Shown here piece by piece: positions 53,875-62,654 of a DNA stretch of 64,000 bases. Made by a program: the position numbers and the translations under genes. Under the pieces are notes generated by a model. The model ran no database searches, was not told where the DNA came from, and saw only the letters and a list, made by a program, of their open reading frames with translations. Source of the DNA: Archangium lipolyticum (GTDB taxonomy: Bacteria > Myxococcota > Myxococcia > Myxococcales > Myxococcaceae); assembly GCF_024623785.1 (NCBI RefSeq), contig NZ_JANKBZ010000035.1, forward strand, positions 60,960 to 124,959, written 5' to 3'. Position 1 is the stretch's first letter. Each line of letters opens with the position of its first letter.

Positions 53875-55175
53875 GAGTGGGCCGTGTCCTTTCGGAGCTG
53901 CTCGGCGAACCATCGGATCGTCTTGCCCGCGTCGATGTCCTCTGGCGTCTCGCCAGTCGGCATCGACTGTAGCTCGCGTTCGATGTTGGCGAGCTCCTGC
54001 TCCTCCTCCTGGGTACGCGTTGCCTTCTCGAGGAGCTCACCCCGTCGCTCGAGCAGCTTCGTGAACCCTGGCGGGCGTGCGCTCGTGAGGCCGAAGAGGT
54101 CGCTCGTGAGAAGCTGGTCGACCCGCCAGCCCCGGACGATCTCCGGGTCGTTCTGGATCAAGACATGATCCCCATCGTCGGGCGCGCGGTGGAGGACGAC
54201 CAGGTTGGCGTTCTCCGCGGCCTGGACGATGAGGGGGCTGTGGGCCGTGACGATGAACTGGGTTCTTTGGAAGCGCTCGCTCAGGAATCTCACGATGTCG
54301 CGCTGCCAGCGGGGGTGAAGGTGCAGGTCGATCTCATCGACCAGGACCACCGCGGGCTCGGAGAGTGGATCCTCACTCGTGGGATAGCGCTCGAACATCC
54401 GGCTGGCGAGGTCCAGGACCCAACTCAGCATGGCCCTGTAGCCGAGGCTGAGTTGGTGCGGCCGTACCCATCCATACGGGGTTTCGAGCTGCACGATGGG
54501 CTGGGGTGGCACCTTGTCGAGCCCCTCGATGCGAACGGCGGAGACGTTCTCCAGGAGTCGCAAGATGGTCTCGCGGATGTGCTCGAACCGCCTGCTGGCC
54601 CCGGGTGCGTTCGAGCGAGCGGAGTAGTCCGCCTGGAGCAACCACTCCTCGACGTTGATGAGCTCGGCGTTGTCGGAGAAGAGCGTGGCGGCCGCCCATG
54701 GCCGGGAGTCCGCAGACAGCGTGGTACGCCCGGGCCGCCGCGAGGCCCCATACCCGCAGCAGAACATGTCGGCATTCATCGAGCTGTATTGAGACCCGCT
54801 CGTCTTCCTCTCGTTCCACTGTTCTTCCAGGGACAGGGGCACGATGACATCGCTCGCATCTCCGAGAGATGCACCCATGGCGATGCTGGCCGTGAGCTGG
54901 CTGTCCTCCTCGCTCAGGCTCCGGCGAAGCCCTTGTTTCAGCTCGGGAGCCCAGTAGGTGAAGTCAGGGACGGTACCCGCCAGCGTACCGGGCATGGGCG
55001 GCAGCACGGTCGGCTTCATGCCATAGAGGCACTGCAGCAGTGTCGTCTTGCCGACCCCGTTGTCGCCCAGGATGACCGTCCACTGGGCGAGCCGGCCATG
55101 GCTGTCACGAAGATCGAGCACCTGCCGCGAGCTGAAACACCGGACGTTTTCGACAGTGAGCTCCGCGAAATACAT
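53871..55175 (-). CDS. ptuA: Septu-type SMC-like ATPase (PtuA-like)
   Basis: 434 residues from ATG 55175; an ATG at 55223 would add 16 residues. The ABC/SMC-like Walker A is GDNGVGKT (37-44), the signature region is LSLGYRAML, Walker B is VVLVDEIDLHLHP, and the switch His is in VTAHSPLIV. A coiled, helical C-terminus (EKATRTQEEEQELANIERELQS) ends the protein. With the overlapping HNH gene it forms the PtuA-PtuB pair of Septu, which senses phage infection and drives DNA cleavage. It lies 103 bases downstream of argJ in the same direction and looks horizontally acquired. Confidence 0.9.
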   Translation of the reverse strand: MYFAELTVENVRCFSSRQVLDLRDSHGRLAQWTVILGDNGVGKTTLLQCLYGMKPTVLPPMPGTLAGTVPDFTYWAPELKQGLRRSLSEEDSQLTASIAMGASLGDASDVIVPLSLEEQWNERKTSGSQYSSMNADMFCCGYGASRRPGRTTLSADSRPWAAATLFSDNAELINVEEWLLQADYSARSNAPGASRRFEHIRETILRLLENVSAVRIEGLDKVPPQPIVQLETPYGWVRPHQLSLGYRAMLSWVLDLASRMFERYPTSEDPLSEPAVVLVDEIDLHLHPRWQRDIVRFLSERFQRTQFIVTAHSPLIVQAAENANLVVLHRAPDDGDHVLIQNDPEIVRGWRVDQLLTSDLFGLTSARPPGFTKLLERRGELLEKATRTQEEEQELANIERELQSMPTGETPEDIDAGKTIRWFAEQLRKDTAHS

Positions 55176-55278
55176 CGGTGGGTTCAAAGCTCTTCCTTCT
55201 CGATGCTCGTCCGCTCCAGGCATGCCCGAAGCGTAGATGATCTGCTTCGCGCCAGATAGCGGAGGCTGGAGCCACCGT

Positions 55279-56598
55279 TCAGCTGCGGTAGTCCGCGTTC
55301 TCGCTGATGTACTCGTGGCTGCGGTCCGAGCCGAGCACGGTGCTGCTGGCCGGGCCGGTGCCCAGCTCCACGTCGATCTCCACGGAGCGCTCGTGCGGCG
55401 GGAACGTCACCGGCGGGCGGAAGGTGAGCCCATCCGCGGGAGGGACGCTGGCGTACAGCTCGGCGCCCTTCATGTGGGCCACCAGCGCCTTCTCCGCCTC
55501 GTTGTCCAGGCGGAAGGCGCTCCGCTCGAAGATGACCCGGCCGCCCATGCGCAGGGTGCAGCGCGACAGGTCCACCTCGGGATGGTGCGCTCCCACGTAC
55601 TTGCCGATGGCCGCCACCAGCCGGCCCACGTTCGGGTCGTTCCCGTTCACCGCGCACTGGAACAGCGGCGAGTTCACCACCGACTTGCCGATGCCCCGCG
55701 CCACCTCCTCGCTCGGGGCGCCGCTCACCCGCACGCGCATGACGTGGTGCACGCCCTCGCCATTGCGCACGATGTCCTCGGCCAGGTCCGCGCACACCTG
55801 CTGCAGCGCGGCCTCGAACTCCGGGAGGCTCGGGCAGGGCACCTTCCTCGAGGACAGCAGCGCCACCGTGTCCGAGGTGCTCGTGTCACTGTCCACGCTG
55901 ATGCAGCCGAACGTCCTCGAGACCACCGCGTGCATCGTCGAGCGCAGGGCCTCGCGCGGCACGTCCACGTCCGTCATCAGGAAGACGAGCATGGTGGCCA
56001 GGTTGGGTTCGATCATCCCCGCGCCCTTGGCGATGCCCACGACGCTCCCGTTGCCCACCCGGGCCCGGCGGACCTTGGCGTACAGGTCGGTCGTCATGAT
56101 GCCCTCGGCGGCGGGCAGCACCGAGCCGCCCGCGAGCGTGGACACCGCCTGGGGCACCGCCTCCACCATCGCGTCCACCGGCAGCCGCCAGCCGATGACG
56201 CCCGTGGAGCACGGCAGCACCTGCGAGGCGCTCAGCCCCAGCTTCCCGGCCACCGCCGCGCACAGCCGCTCGGAGGCCTCGACGCCCCCGGGCGCGCACA
56301 CGTTGCTCACCTTGTTGTTCACCACCACCGCGCCCAGCGTGGCCTCCTTCAGCCGCTCGCGGCCGATGAGCACCGGCGCTCCCGGGAAGGCGTTTTTCGT
56401 GAACATCGCCGCGAACGCCGGGGTCGGCTCGTCGAGCACGATGAGGGTGAGGTTCATCTTCGCGGGCCTGGCCACCTCGGCGGGCATGAACTCCAGGCGC
56501 GTGCGCCCGACACGGAAGCCTCGGGGCAGGGCGGACTGGCCCTCCAGCCAGTCGCGGTGGGCCTCGGCGGAGGAGAAGGTCAGGTGCGTGCTGGGCAT
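55279..56598 (-). CDS. argJ: bifunctional glutamate N-acetyltransferase / amino-acid acetyltransferase
   Basis: 439 residues. The conserved autocleavage site is EPNLATML: cleavage between Ala201 and Thr202 makes the Thr the nucleophile that moves acetyl from N-acetylornithine to glutamate. Upstream are LPCSTGVIG and GIAKGAGMI, and downstream SVDSDTSTSDTV. The protein ends ISENADYRS as in ArgJ families. It forms the arginine pathway acetyl cycle. No other arg genes are adjacent. Confidence 0.95.
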   Translation of the reverse strand: MPSTHLTFSSAEAHRDWLEGQSALPRGFRVGRTRLEFMPAEVARPAKMNLTLIVLDEPTPAFAAMFTKNAFPGAPVLIGRERLKEATLGAVVVNNKVSNVCAPGGVEASERLCAAVAGKLGLSASQVLPCSTGVIGWRLPVDAMVEAVPQAVSTLAGGSVLPAAEGIMTTDLYAKVRRARVGNGSVVGIAKGAGMIEPNLATMLVFLMTDVDVPREALRSTMHAVVSRTFGCISVDSDTSTSDTVALLSSRKVPCPSLPEFEAALQQVCADLAEDIVRNGEGVHHVMRVRVSGAPSEEVARGIGKSVVNSPLFQCAVNGNDPNVGRLVAAIGKYVGAHHPEVDLSRCTLRMGGRVIFERSAFRLDNEAEKALVAHMKGAELYASVPPADGLTFRPPVTFPPHERSVEIDVELGTGPASSTVLGSDRSHEYISENADYRS

Positions 56599-56687
56599 GG
56601 TGGTACCTCGCTGCGAGCGGAATGCGCTTGGTGCCGCAAACCCGCGGACGAATCAATGGTGGAGATGACCGGCCGCCCGGTTCGCGG

Positions 56688-59099
56688 CTAGGGAGGCGTC
56701 GGTTTCAGCCGCGCCTGGGGGATGACCTGCTTCTTTCCCCGGGTCTGGCCGGGGCTCGACCACAGCAGCCGGGCGATGGCCAGACCTGTCTTCTCGTAGA
56801 ACTCCATCCGCAGGCTGTAGGCGACACCCGCCTGGAGCGTGATGGTGCCGGTGTTCTCGGTGGTGGGGTGCGCCGTCCACGCGTCGATGAGGAGCTTTCC
56901 GTCCACCCAGAGCCGGACGCCGTCGTTGGTCTGGGTATGGAAGGTGTACCTCTCCGAGTACTGGGGTACCACGCTCCCCGTCCAGCGCACGGAGAAGGTG
57001 TCGGCGCCCAGGGCGGGGTCGGGAGAGCCGCTCTCCCAGCGGAAGTCCACGGTGGCGTCCACCCGCTCCAGCTTCTTCTGGGTGAGGTCGGCCGCGTCGA
57101 AGTACTCCGCCCGCAGGCCCGTGCCGCTGCCCGGGTCCACCCCCGTGCGGAACACCGCCGTGTAGCGCGTGTCGACGGAGGGCGTGGCGATGGGATGCGT
57201 CGGGCCGCCTCCGTCCGACCAACGCTCGAAGAGGTACGTCGTCCCGTTCTTCACCTGGGGAGAGGCGGCTCCGAGCGTACGCTCCATGCCCACGACGCTC
57301 TCCACCTCCAGCGGTGCGGCCTGGGGCTGCCCGTCCAGCGTCACCTGGAGCCCCGTGGGCTCGGTGTCCACCCGCAGCTTCACCTTCCGGGGGTGCACGT
57401 CCCGGTAGGTCTCCCGGAGGGTCCCGCTGGAGTCCTCCACCCCCAGGTGGATGCGGTACCACACGTTCGTGGCGGTCTCGCCCTGGGTCGGCACGGTGAA
57501 CGTCCCGCTCCTCACGCCGCTCGTGGAGGGCAGGAAGGGATGCAGGTGCTCGTCGTGGTGGAAGTCCACGCGCCAGGTGAAGGCGCTGTCCGGCAGCACG
57601 CCGTCCTCGGCGTCCGTACCGAGGCCCTCGAAGTGGACGGTGCTCCCGGCGGTGTAGAGCGTCCCCTCCGCGGGGGCGGTGATGGTGGCGGCGGGCGGGG
57701 TGTCGTTGCTCACGGTGAGGAGGGCCTCGTCGCTCAGCACCGAGCCGAGGTCGTTGGAGACCCGCACCCGGAAGTGGGCTCCCGAGTCCGGGAGGGCCAC
57801 CGCCAGGGTGAGGCTGGCGGACGTCTGCCCCGACAGGTCCTCGCCATCGCGCTGCCACTGGTAGCTCAGGGGAGGCGTCCCGGAGGCGCTCACCGTGAAC
57901 GTCACGGACTGGCCGGGCACTCCGGTCTGGCTCTCGGGTTGCCGCGTGAGGACGGGGGCCTCGCTGCCCGCCGTGTAATGGATGCGGTGCACGGAGTCGT
58001 CCTGGCGGTCCAGGTAGTAGAGGCTGCCGTCCGGCCCGACGTCGAGGTCCACCGGCGCCTCCAGCCCCGTGGCGAAGAGGGACACGGTGCCATCCTTCGG
58101 GTTGTACGTGCGGATCCACCCGTTGCAGTAGTCCGCGAAGAAGTAGCGCCCCACGTACTCCGCGGGGAACTGGAGCCCGGCCGGGTTGTAGAAGGTGCCT
58201 CCGGTGATGGCGCAACCCCTGTCCGTGCCCGAGCCGTGCCGGTAGGCCAACAGCGGCGCGCGGAAGCGCGAGTCGCTCGTGGGGCCCTCCGTATCCGGCC
58301 AGCCGTAGTGGGCTCCGGCGATGCCCTCGTTGATCTCCTCCCACGTGCTCGCGCCGACGTCGTTGATGAAGAGGCGGCCAGTGCCCGGTTGTACGGCGAA
58401 GCCGAAGGGGTTGCGCAGGCCCAGCGCCCAGATGGCCCGGTAGACGCCCGTGGTGCGCGTGGAGAACGGGTTGTCCGAGGGGATGGTGCCGTCCTTCTCG
58501 AGCCGCAGCAGCTTGCCTAGCAGCGTGTCGAGCCTCGGTGCGTTCTCCGAGCGCGCGTTCTCCCCCACGGCCACGTAGAGCTTGCCGTCGGTTCCGAAGT
58601 GGAGCGCGCCTCCATTGTGGGTGTTGGCTCCCAGCGGCTCGAGCTCGAGGAGGATCTTCTCGCTGCCAGGCTCGGCCCGGTTGCCGTTCGCGGTGAAACG
58701 GCTGAGGCGGTTGTGCACGGAGGGCTGGCGGGCCGTGTAATAGACGTAGACGTAGGGCTGGGCGGGGAAGCCGGGATCGAAAGTCACACCGAGCAGTCCC
58801 CGCTCCCCGGTGGCGTCGACGTTCAGTGCGAGGAATGGCTCGGCCAGCAGCTTGCCGTCCTGGAGGATCCGGAGCCTTCCTTCCTGCTCGCAGATGAAGA
58901 TGCGCCCGTCCGGAGCGATGCTCATGGAGGTGGCGCTGTCGAGGCCGTCGACGAGCTCCGTGTCCGTGAATCGGGAAGGAACCGCCGCCTCCGCTTCCTT
59001 GTCCTTCCTTGGAAGGTGCGGGCTCTCCTGGGGCGCCACCTCCATGCAGCCCCACAGCAGGAAGAGACAGGCGAATGCCCGAAGGAAATCGACACGCAT
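56688..59099 (-). CDS. PQQ-dependent sugar dehydrogenase-like lipoprotein with PA14 domain
   Basis: 803 residues from ATG 59099; a GTG is three codons upstream. The lipobox is LWGC (Cys18). The six-bladed propeller of glucose/sorbosone dehydrogenases occupies about 40-375 (LLGVTFDPGF, HNGGALHFGTDGKLYVAVGE, LGLRNPFGFA, NDVGASTWEEIN). An immunoglobulin-like domain (about 380-470) and a beta-rich region follow, then a C-terminal PA14-like domain (about 655-800, LRAEYFDAADL ... TNDGVRLWVDGKLLID). The size and extra domains suggest cell-surface sugar binding and oxidation. Whether PQQ is bound is not shown. Confidence 0.88.
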   Translation of the reverse strand: MRVDFLRAFACLFLLWGCMEVAPQESPHLPRKDKEAEAAVPSRFTDTELVDGLDSATSMSIAPDGRIFICEQEGRLRILQDGKLLAEPFLALNVDATGERGLLGVTFDPGFPAQPYVYVYYTARQPSVHNRLSRFTANGNRAEPGSEKILLELEPLGANTHNGGALHFGTDGKLYVAVGENARSENAPRLDTLLGKLLRLEKDGTIPSDNPFSTRTTGVYRAIWALGLRNPFGFAVQPGTGRLFINDVGASTWEEINEGIAGAHYGWPDTEGPTSDSRFRAPLLAYRHGSGTDRGCAITGGTFYNPAGLQFPAEYVGRYFFADYCNGWIRTYNPKDGTVSLFATGLEAPVDLDVGPDGSLYYLDRQDDSVHRIHYTAGSEAPVLTRQPESQTGVPGQSVTFTVSASGTPPLSYQWQRDGEDLSGQTSASLTLAVALPDSGAHFRVRVSNDLGSVLSDEALLTVSNDTPPAATITAPAEGTLYTAGSTVHFEGLGTDAEDGVLPDSAFTWRVDFHHDEHLHPFLPSTSGVRSGTFTVPTQGETATNVWYRIHLGVEDSSGTLRETYRDVHPRKVKLRVDTEPTGLQVTLDGQPQAAPLEVESVVGMERTLGAASPQVKNGTTYLFERWSDGGGPTHPIATPSVDTRYTAVFRTGVDPGSGTGLRAEYFDAADLTQKKLERVDATVDFRWESGSPDPALGADTFSVRWTGSVVPQYSERYTFHTQTNDGVRLWVDGKLLIDAWTAHPTTENTGTITLQAGVAYSLRMEFYEKTGLAIARLLWSSPGQTRGKKQVIPQARLKPTPP

Positions 59100-59386
59100 G
59101 GCGCACACTCCGGTCTGGATGAGGAGTCACCGGCTCTGGTGTGGAGCACGGCGCGTGGGGAGTGGCGGGTGACCCGGGGACCTCGCACGCCGACGAGCGG
59201 GGGCGTGTCCGGCGAACGTCCAGCGGTGGATGCCCTGACGCGGGACTGGATGGCACTCGTCAGCGGCCTTGTTCCCGAGGGCGGTGGGGATCGCGGGCCC
59301 TTCCGTCCACGGGCCATGGAGGCGTTCGTTAGATACTGAACTTCCACCCCTGCCGACCACCTGGTTCAAGGGGACGGAGGGCTGGT
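59100..59386. other. intergenic region upstream of the orphan toxin-like gene
   Basis: About 290 bases hold no recognised gene. I looked for an antitoxin-like reading frame and saw none. The last 60 bases before the toxin-like gene are richer in A and T than their surroundings, which would suit a promoter. Confidence 0.5.
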
Positions 59387-59716
59387 ATGTTTTGTCCTCA
59401 AAGTATATGGAGAAGTGTGTCGCCTCACACTCCATCCACCGTGTACACCGTCGAGATCAGCCCACCCGCCTGGAACCAGCTCGCCCACCTGCGAGTGGAG
59501 ACCTACCGCCGCATCCGTGATGCGCTGGACGCCGTGGCGGCCGAGTTGCCACAGGGGCAGGAGCGGGACTCGATCCGGCCGGTGAAGCCGCAGGGACACG
59601 GCTCGTCCCTGCCCTCGGTGGTGGTGGATGACGCGATCGCGCTCTACGACGTGGACCACCAGCGCAGGCGCGTGCTGCTGGTGGAGGTGGCGCGCCGGCT
59701 TCCGCGAGGGCCCTGA
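59387..59716 (+). CDS. orphan RelE/ParE-like toxin-family protein
   Basis: 109 residues from ATG 59387; GTG 59417 would remove ten residues and has GGAG 4 bases upstream, so the start is uncertain. The pattern (YTVEISPPAWNQLAHLRVETYRRIRDALDAVAAEL ... LYDVDHQRRRVLLVEVARRL) follows the RelE/ParE fold: two N-terminal helices, then three strands with an Arg-rich end. No antitoxin is encoded beside it. It may be a remnant, a housekeeping RNase-fold protein or an orphan toxin. Confidence 0.6.
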   Translation: MFCPQSIWRSVSPHTPSTVYTVEISPPAWNQLAHLRVETYRRIRDALDAVAAELPQGQERDSIRPVKPQGHGSSLPSVVVDDAIALYDVDHQRRRVLLVEVARRLPRGP

Positions 59717-59724
59717 GGGCCCGG

Positions 59725-60261
59725 TCAGGGCTGGGGCGTGGTGGCCAGGCCCGGCGGGCCGTTGCTGGGGGGGGCAGCGGGCTCCTCTTCCTCGAGGGGG
59801 GCCGGGCTGATGGCGCCGTCACTCGTCACGACCCACGAGTTGTAGCGCCGCGCGGACACCTCACGGAGCTTGCCGTCCTCGTAGCAGAGGGTGTGCAGCG
59901 TGTAGTACGGCACCTTGATGCTGGGGCGGCCGTACTGGAAGCACTCCAGATTGCCGCGGCGCTCCCGGGCGATGGGCTGGCCGAGGATGCCCTTGACGTC
60001 CTGGGGAGACATCCCCCGGCGCACCGTGCGCAGGCCCCGGTAGGTGTCGAGGCGGAAGGGGACGGCCTCCTGGCGGTACGACACGACCACCACGCCCAGC
60101 CCGAGGATGAACAGCAGCGCGGCGGGGTACAGGAGGTAGCGGAGCTGGAAACGGGGGCTTCGCTGCTCCGTGTAGGCGCGGAAGATGACTCCCCGCTGGG
60201 CCGTACCCACGTCGATCGATCCCATCTGCTGCTGCTCTGGCTGGCTCACGCCATCTGACAT
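59725..60261 (-). CDS. membrane protein with BamE/SmpA-like domain
   Basis: 178 residues. One membrane helix near 43-62 (LLYPAALLFILGLGVVVVSY) precedes a small domain whose GMSPQDVKGILGQPIARERRGNLECFQYG resembles the SmpA/BamE fold (G.s...v...lG.P). The end is Pro/Glu/Ala-rich. The family usually supports outer-membrane assembly, but this protein is not lipidated. It is convergent with the RelE-like gene and divergent from the next membrane gene. Confidence 0.7.
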   Translation of the reverse strand: MSDGVSQPEQQQMGSIDVGTAQRGVIFRAYTEQRSPRFQLRYLLYPAALLFILGLGVVVVSYRQEAVPFRLDTYRGLRTVRRGMSPQDVKGILGQPIARERRGNLECFQYGRPSIKVPYYTLHTLCYEDGKLREVSARRYNSWVVTSDGAISPAPLEEEEPAAPPSNGPPGLATTPQP

Positions 60262-60412
60262 GCCCCGATGCAGGGGCTGGATGCAAGCAGGTCGAGGCCT
60301 GAAGCGGGCAGGCGGGCGGGCGGATCGTCAGCCGGTCCCGCGTTCGTCAGCGCGCATGGACGTCTGGTGGGACGGGTATTGGACGGACGGCTGTGCTCTC
60401 TTGCGCCGCCAT

Positions 60413-62638
60413 ATGACACGTTCGCTCGTGTACCGCCGTTATGGCGGCTCGCTCCAGGTCTCCATCCCCTCGTTCGAGGTGCTCGTGGAGGCGGTCCGCA
60501 TCCCGGAGACCCAGTGGCTGGCCACGGCCTGCCCGCTCGAGGGGCTCAACTGTGACCGGGGCTTTCTCTCCTTCGTCGACACCGACCGGAACGGGCGCAT
60601 CCGGGTCGTCGAGGTCCGCGCCGCCGTCGAGCACACGGCGAGGTTGCTGAAATCGTACCAGGGCGTGGACTCGGCGAGCGAGGTGCTCGAGCTGGACGCG
60701 CTCTCCGAGGAGGGGGTGAAGCTCCGGGACGTGGCCGGCATCCTGCTGGAGACGCTGAAGGCCGGGGAGCGGACGCGCATCTCCCTGGAGCAGGTGAGGA
60801 CCAGCGAGAAGGCGCTGCTCGAGGCGGGGCAGAACGGGGACGGTATCGTCGCCCCGGCGTTCCTGCCCGAGCGGCTGCGTCCGCTGGCGCGGAAGCTCAT
60901 GGCCTGCTTCCCCGAGGTGAAGAACCGGGCGGGGCAGGCGGGGGTGGACCCGCCGATGCTCCAGCGCGCGCGGGAGGAGCGGAGCGCGCTGCTGGCGCAC
61001 CTGGCGGGGAAGGAGTCGGTGCTGGTGTGGGGCGAGCGGAGCGTGGAGCACGCCCGGCGAATCCAGGAGGTCCGGCCGCTGCTGGACACGTACTTCCTGC
61101 AGTGCCGGCTGATCGCGGCGCAGCCGGAGGCCGTCGCGAGCCTCAAGCTGGAGGCGGGCCGGGTCCAGGGCGCGCTCGGGGACACGCAGGCGCTCGCGCG
61201 GGCGGTGTCGGAGCTGCCCATCGCGCCGCCCGAGCCGGGGGGAGCGCTGCGCTGGTCCCGGCTGTACCGGGGCCCGGCGTTCGAGACGCTCGAGGCGTTC
61301 CGGCGGGACGTGGCCGTGCCCCTCACCGCCGACATGGCGACGCTCGGGGACACCGCCTGGCGGGAGCTGTGCGCGAGGGCCGACGCCATCCTGGTGTGGT
61401 GGGCACGGCTCGACGCGAGCCCCCTGCGTGGGCTGGTGGACGCGCTGTCGGACATCCCCGAGTCCGATTTGGATGCCCTCGAGGCGGCATGCCGGGCGGA
61501 CCTGTCGCTGAAGGACAAGCTGGACGCGGTGGAGGAGTTGGAGCGGCTGATCCTCTACCAGCGCTGGCTGCTGACGTTCGCCAACAACTTCATCAGCATG
61601 CCGGACCTCTACCAGACGAAGCGGCGGGCGCTGGTGGAGAAGGGGACGCTCATCCTTGGAGGGTTGCGGTACAGGCTGGCGGTGCTGGTGACGAACCGCG
61701 CGGCGCACTCGGCGCTGACGAGCCAGGGCACCACCTGCACCCTCTACGTCCAGGTGGTGGCGAAGGAGGGGGGGGAGAGCTACGAGGTGGCCGTGCCGGC
61801 CACGCGAGGCCGGAGCGCACACCTCCTGGTGGGCAAGCGCGGCGTATTCTACGACGTGGAGGGCCGCGAGTTCGACGCCGTGGTGACGCAGGTCATCCAC
61901 CAGCCCGTCTCGCTGTGGGAGGCGATGACGAGGCCGTTCGAGCGGATCGGCCGCTTCATCTCCACGAAGATCGAGGGGATGGCGACGGCCGGGGAGAAGT
62001 CGCTCGACGCGCAGCTGGAGAAGGGGTTCACGCCGGCTCCGGTGCCCCCCGCTCCGGGTGCTCCCGCTGCTCCGGCTCCGGCGGCTCCGGTGGCGGGGCC
62101 GGCGGGCTTCATCGCGGCGCTGGGCATCACGTTCGCGGCGGTGGGTTCGTCACTGGCCTTCATCGTGACGCAGGTGAAGTCGCTCACGCTCTTCGATGTC
62201 CTCTCGGCGGCGATCATCGTCGTGGCCCTGGTCATGGTGCCGTCGGGCCTGCTGGGCTGGCTCAAGCTGCGCAAGCGCAACCTGGCGCTGCTGCTGGAGG
62301 GCTCGGGTTGGGCGCTCAACGACCGGTTGATGGTCACACGCGACCTGGCGGCCCTCATCACCCGCAGGCCGAGGCTGCCGAAGAACGCCACCGTGGATCG
62401 GACCGACGTGCTGCGCTCCGTGCTCGTGCGGGTGCGAGAGGACGATGAGGCGGAGCAGGGCTCGCCGGGGGCGTGGATCCTCATCGCGCTCGTCATCCTC
62501 TTCGTGGTGCTCTGGCAGTTGCGCGAGCCGCTCCTGCGCGAGGCCTGCAAGCGCCAGTGGATGGCCGGAAGCACATGCGATGCGGTGCTGTCTCCGGGGA
62601 ACTCTCCAGCGGTGCCGCCCGTGCAGCCGAAGCCGTGA
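60413..62638 (+). CDS. large membrane protein with EF-hand-like motifs, unknown function
   Basis: 741 residues from ATG 60413; the start is uncertain because no ribosome site is clear, and an ATG at 60358 is also in frame. Two N-terminal EF-hand-like loops appear (DTDRNGRIRV near 50 and QNGDGIVAP near 145). A long helical central region (about 160-400) follows. Membrane segments sit near 570-590, 600-622 and 690-710 (GFIAALGITFAAVGSSLAF, VLSAAIIVVALVMV, WILIALVILFVVLW), joined by a Pro/Ala linker. I do not recognise the family. The N-terminus may be cytoplasmic or a Ca-sensing domain; that is inference. Confidence 0.75.
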   Translation: MTRSLVYRRYGGSLQVSIPSFEVLVEAVRIPETQWLATACPLEGLNCDRGFLSFVDTDRNGRIRVVEVRAAVEHTARLLKSYQGVDSASEVLELDALSEEGVKLRDVAGILLETLKAGERTRISLEQVRTSEKALLEAGQNGDGIVAPAFLPERLRPLARKLMACFPEVKNRAGQAGVDPPMLQRAREERSALLAHLAGKESVLVWGERSVEHARRIQEVRPLLDTYFLQCRLIAAQPEAVASLKLEAGRVQGALGDTQALARAVSELPIAPPEPGGALRWSRLYRGPAFETLEAFRRDVAVPLTADMATLGDTAWRELCARADAILVWWARLDASPLRGLVDALSDIPESDLDALEAACRADLSLKDKLDAVEELERLILYQRWLLTFANNFISMPDLYQTKRRALVEKGTLILGGLRYRLAVLVTNRAAHSALTSQGTTCTLYVQVVAKEGGESYEVAVPATRGRSAHLLVGKRGVFYDVEGREFDAVVTQVIHQPVSLWEAMTRPFERIGRFISTKIEGMATAGEKSLDAQLEKGFTPAPVPPAPGAPAAPAPAAPVAGPAGFIAALGITFAAVGSSLAFIVTQVKSLTLFDVLSAAIIVVALVMVPSGLLGWLKLRKRNLALLLEGSGWALNDRLMVTRDLAALITRRPRLPKNATVDRTDVLRSVLVRVREDDEAEQGSPGAWILIALVILFVVLWQLREPLLREACKRQWMAGSTCDAVLSPGNSPAVPPVQPKP

Positions 62639-62654
62639 GGCTTTCTCGGGGGGG

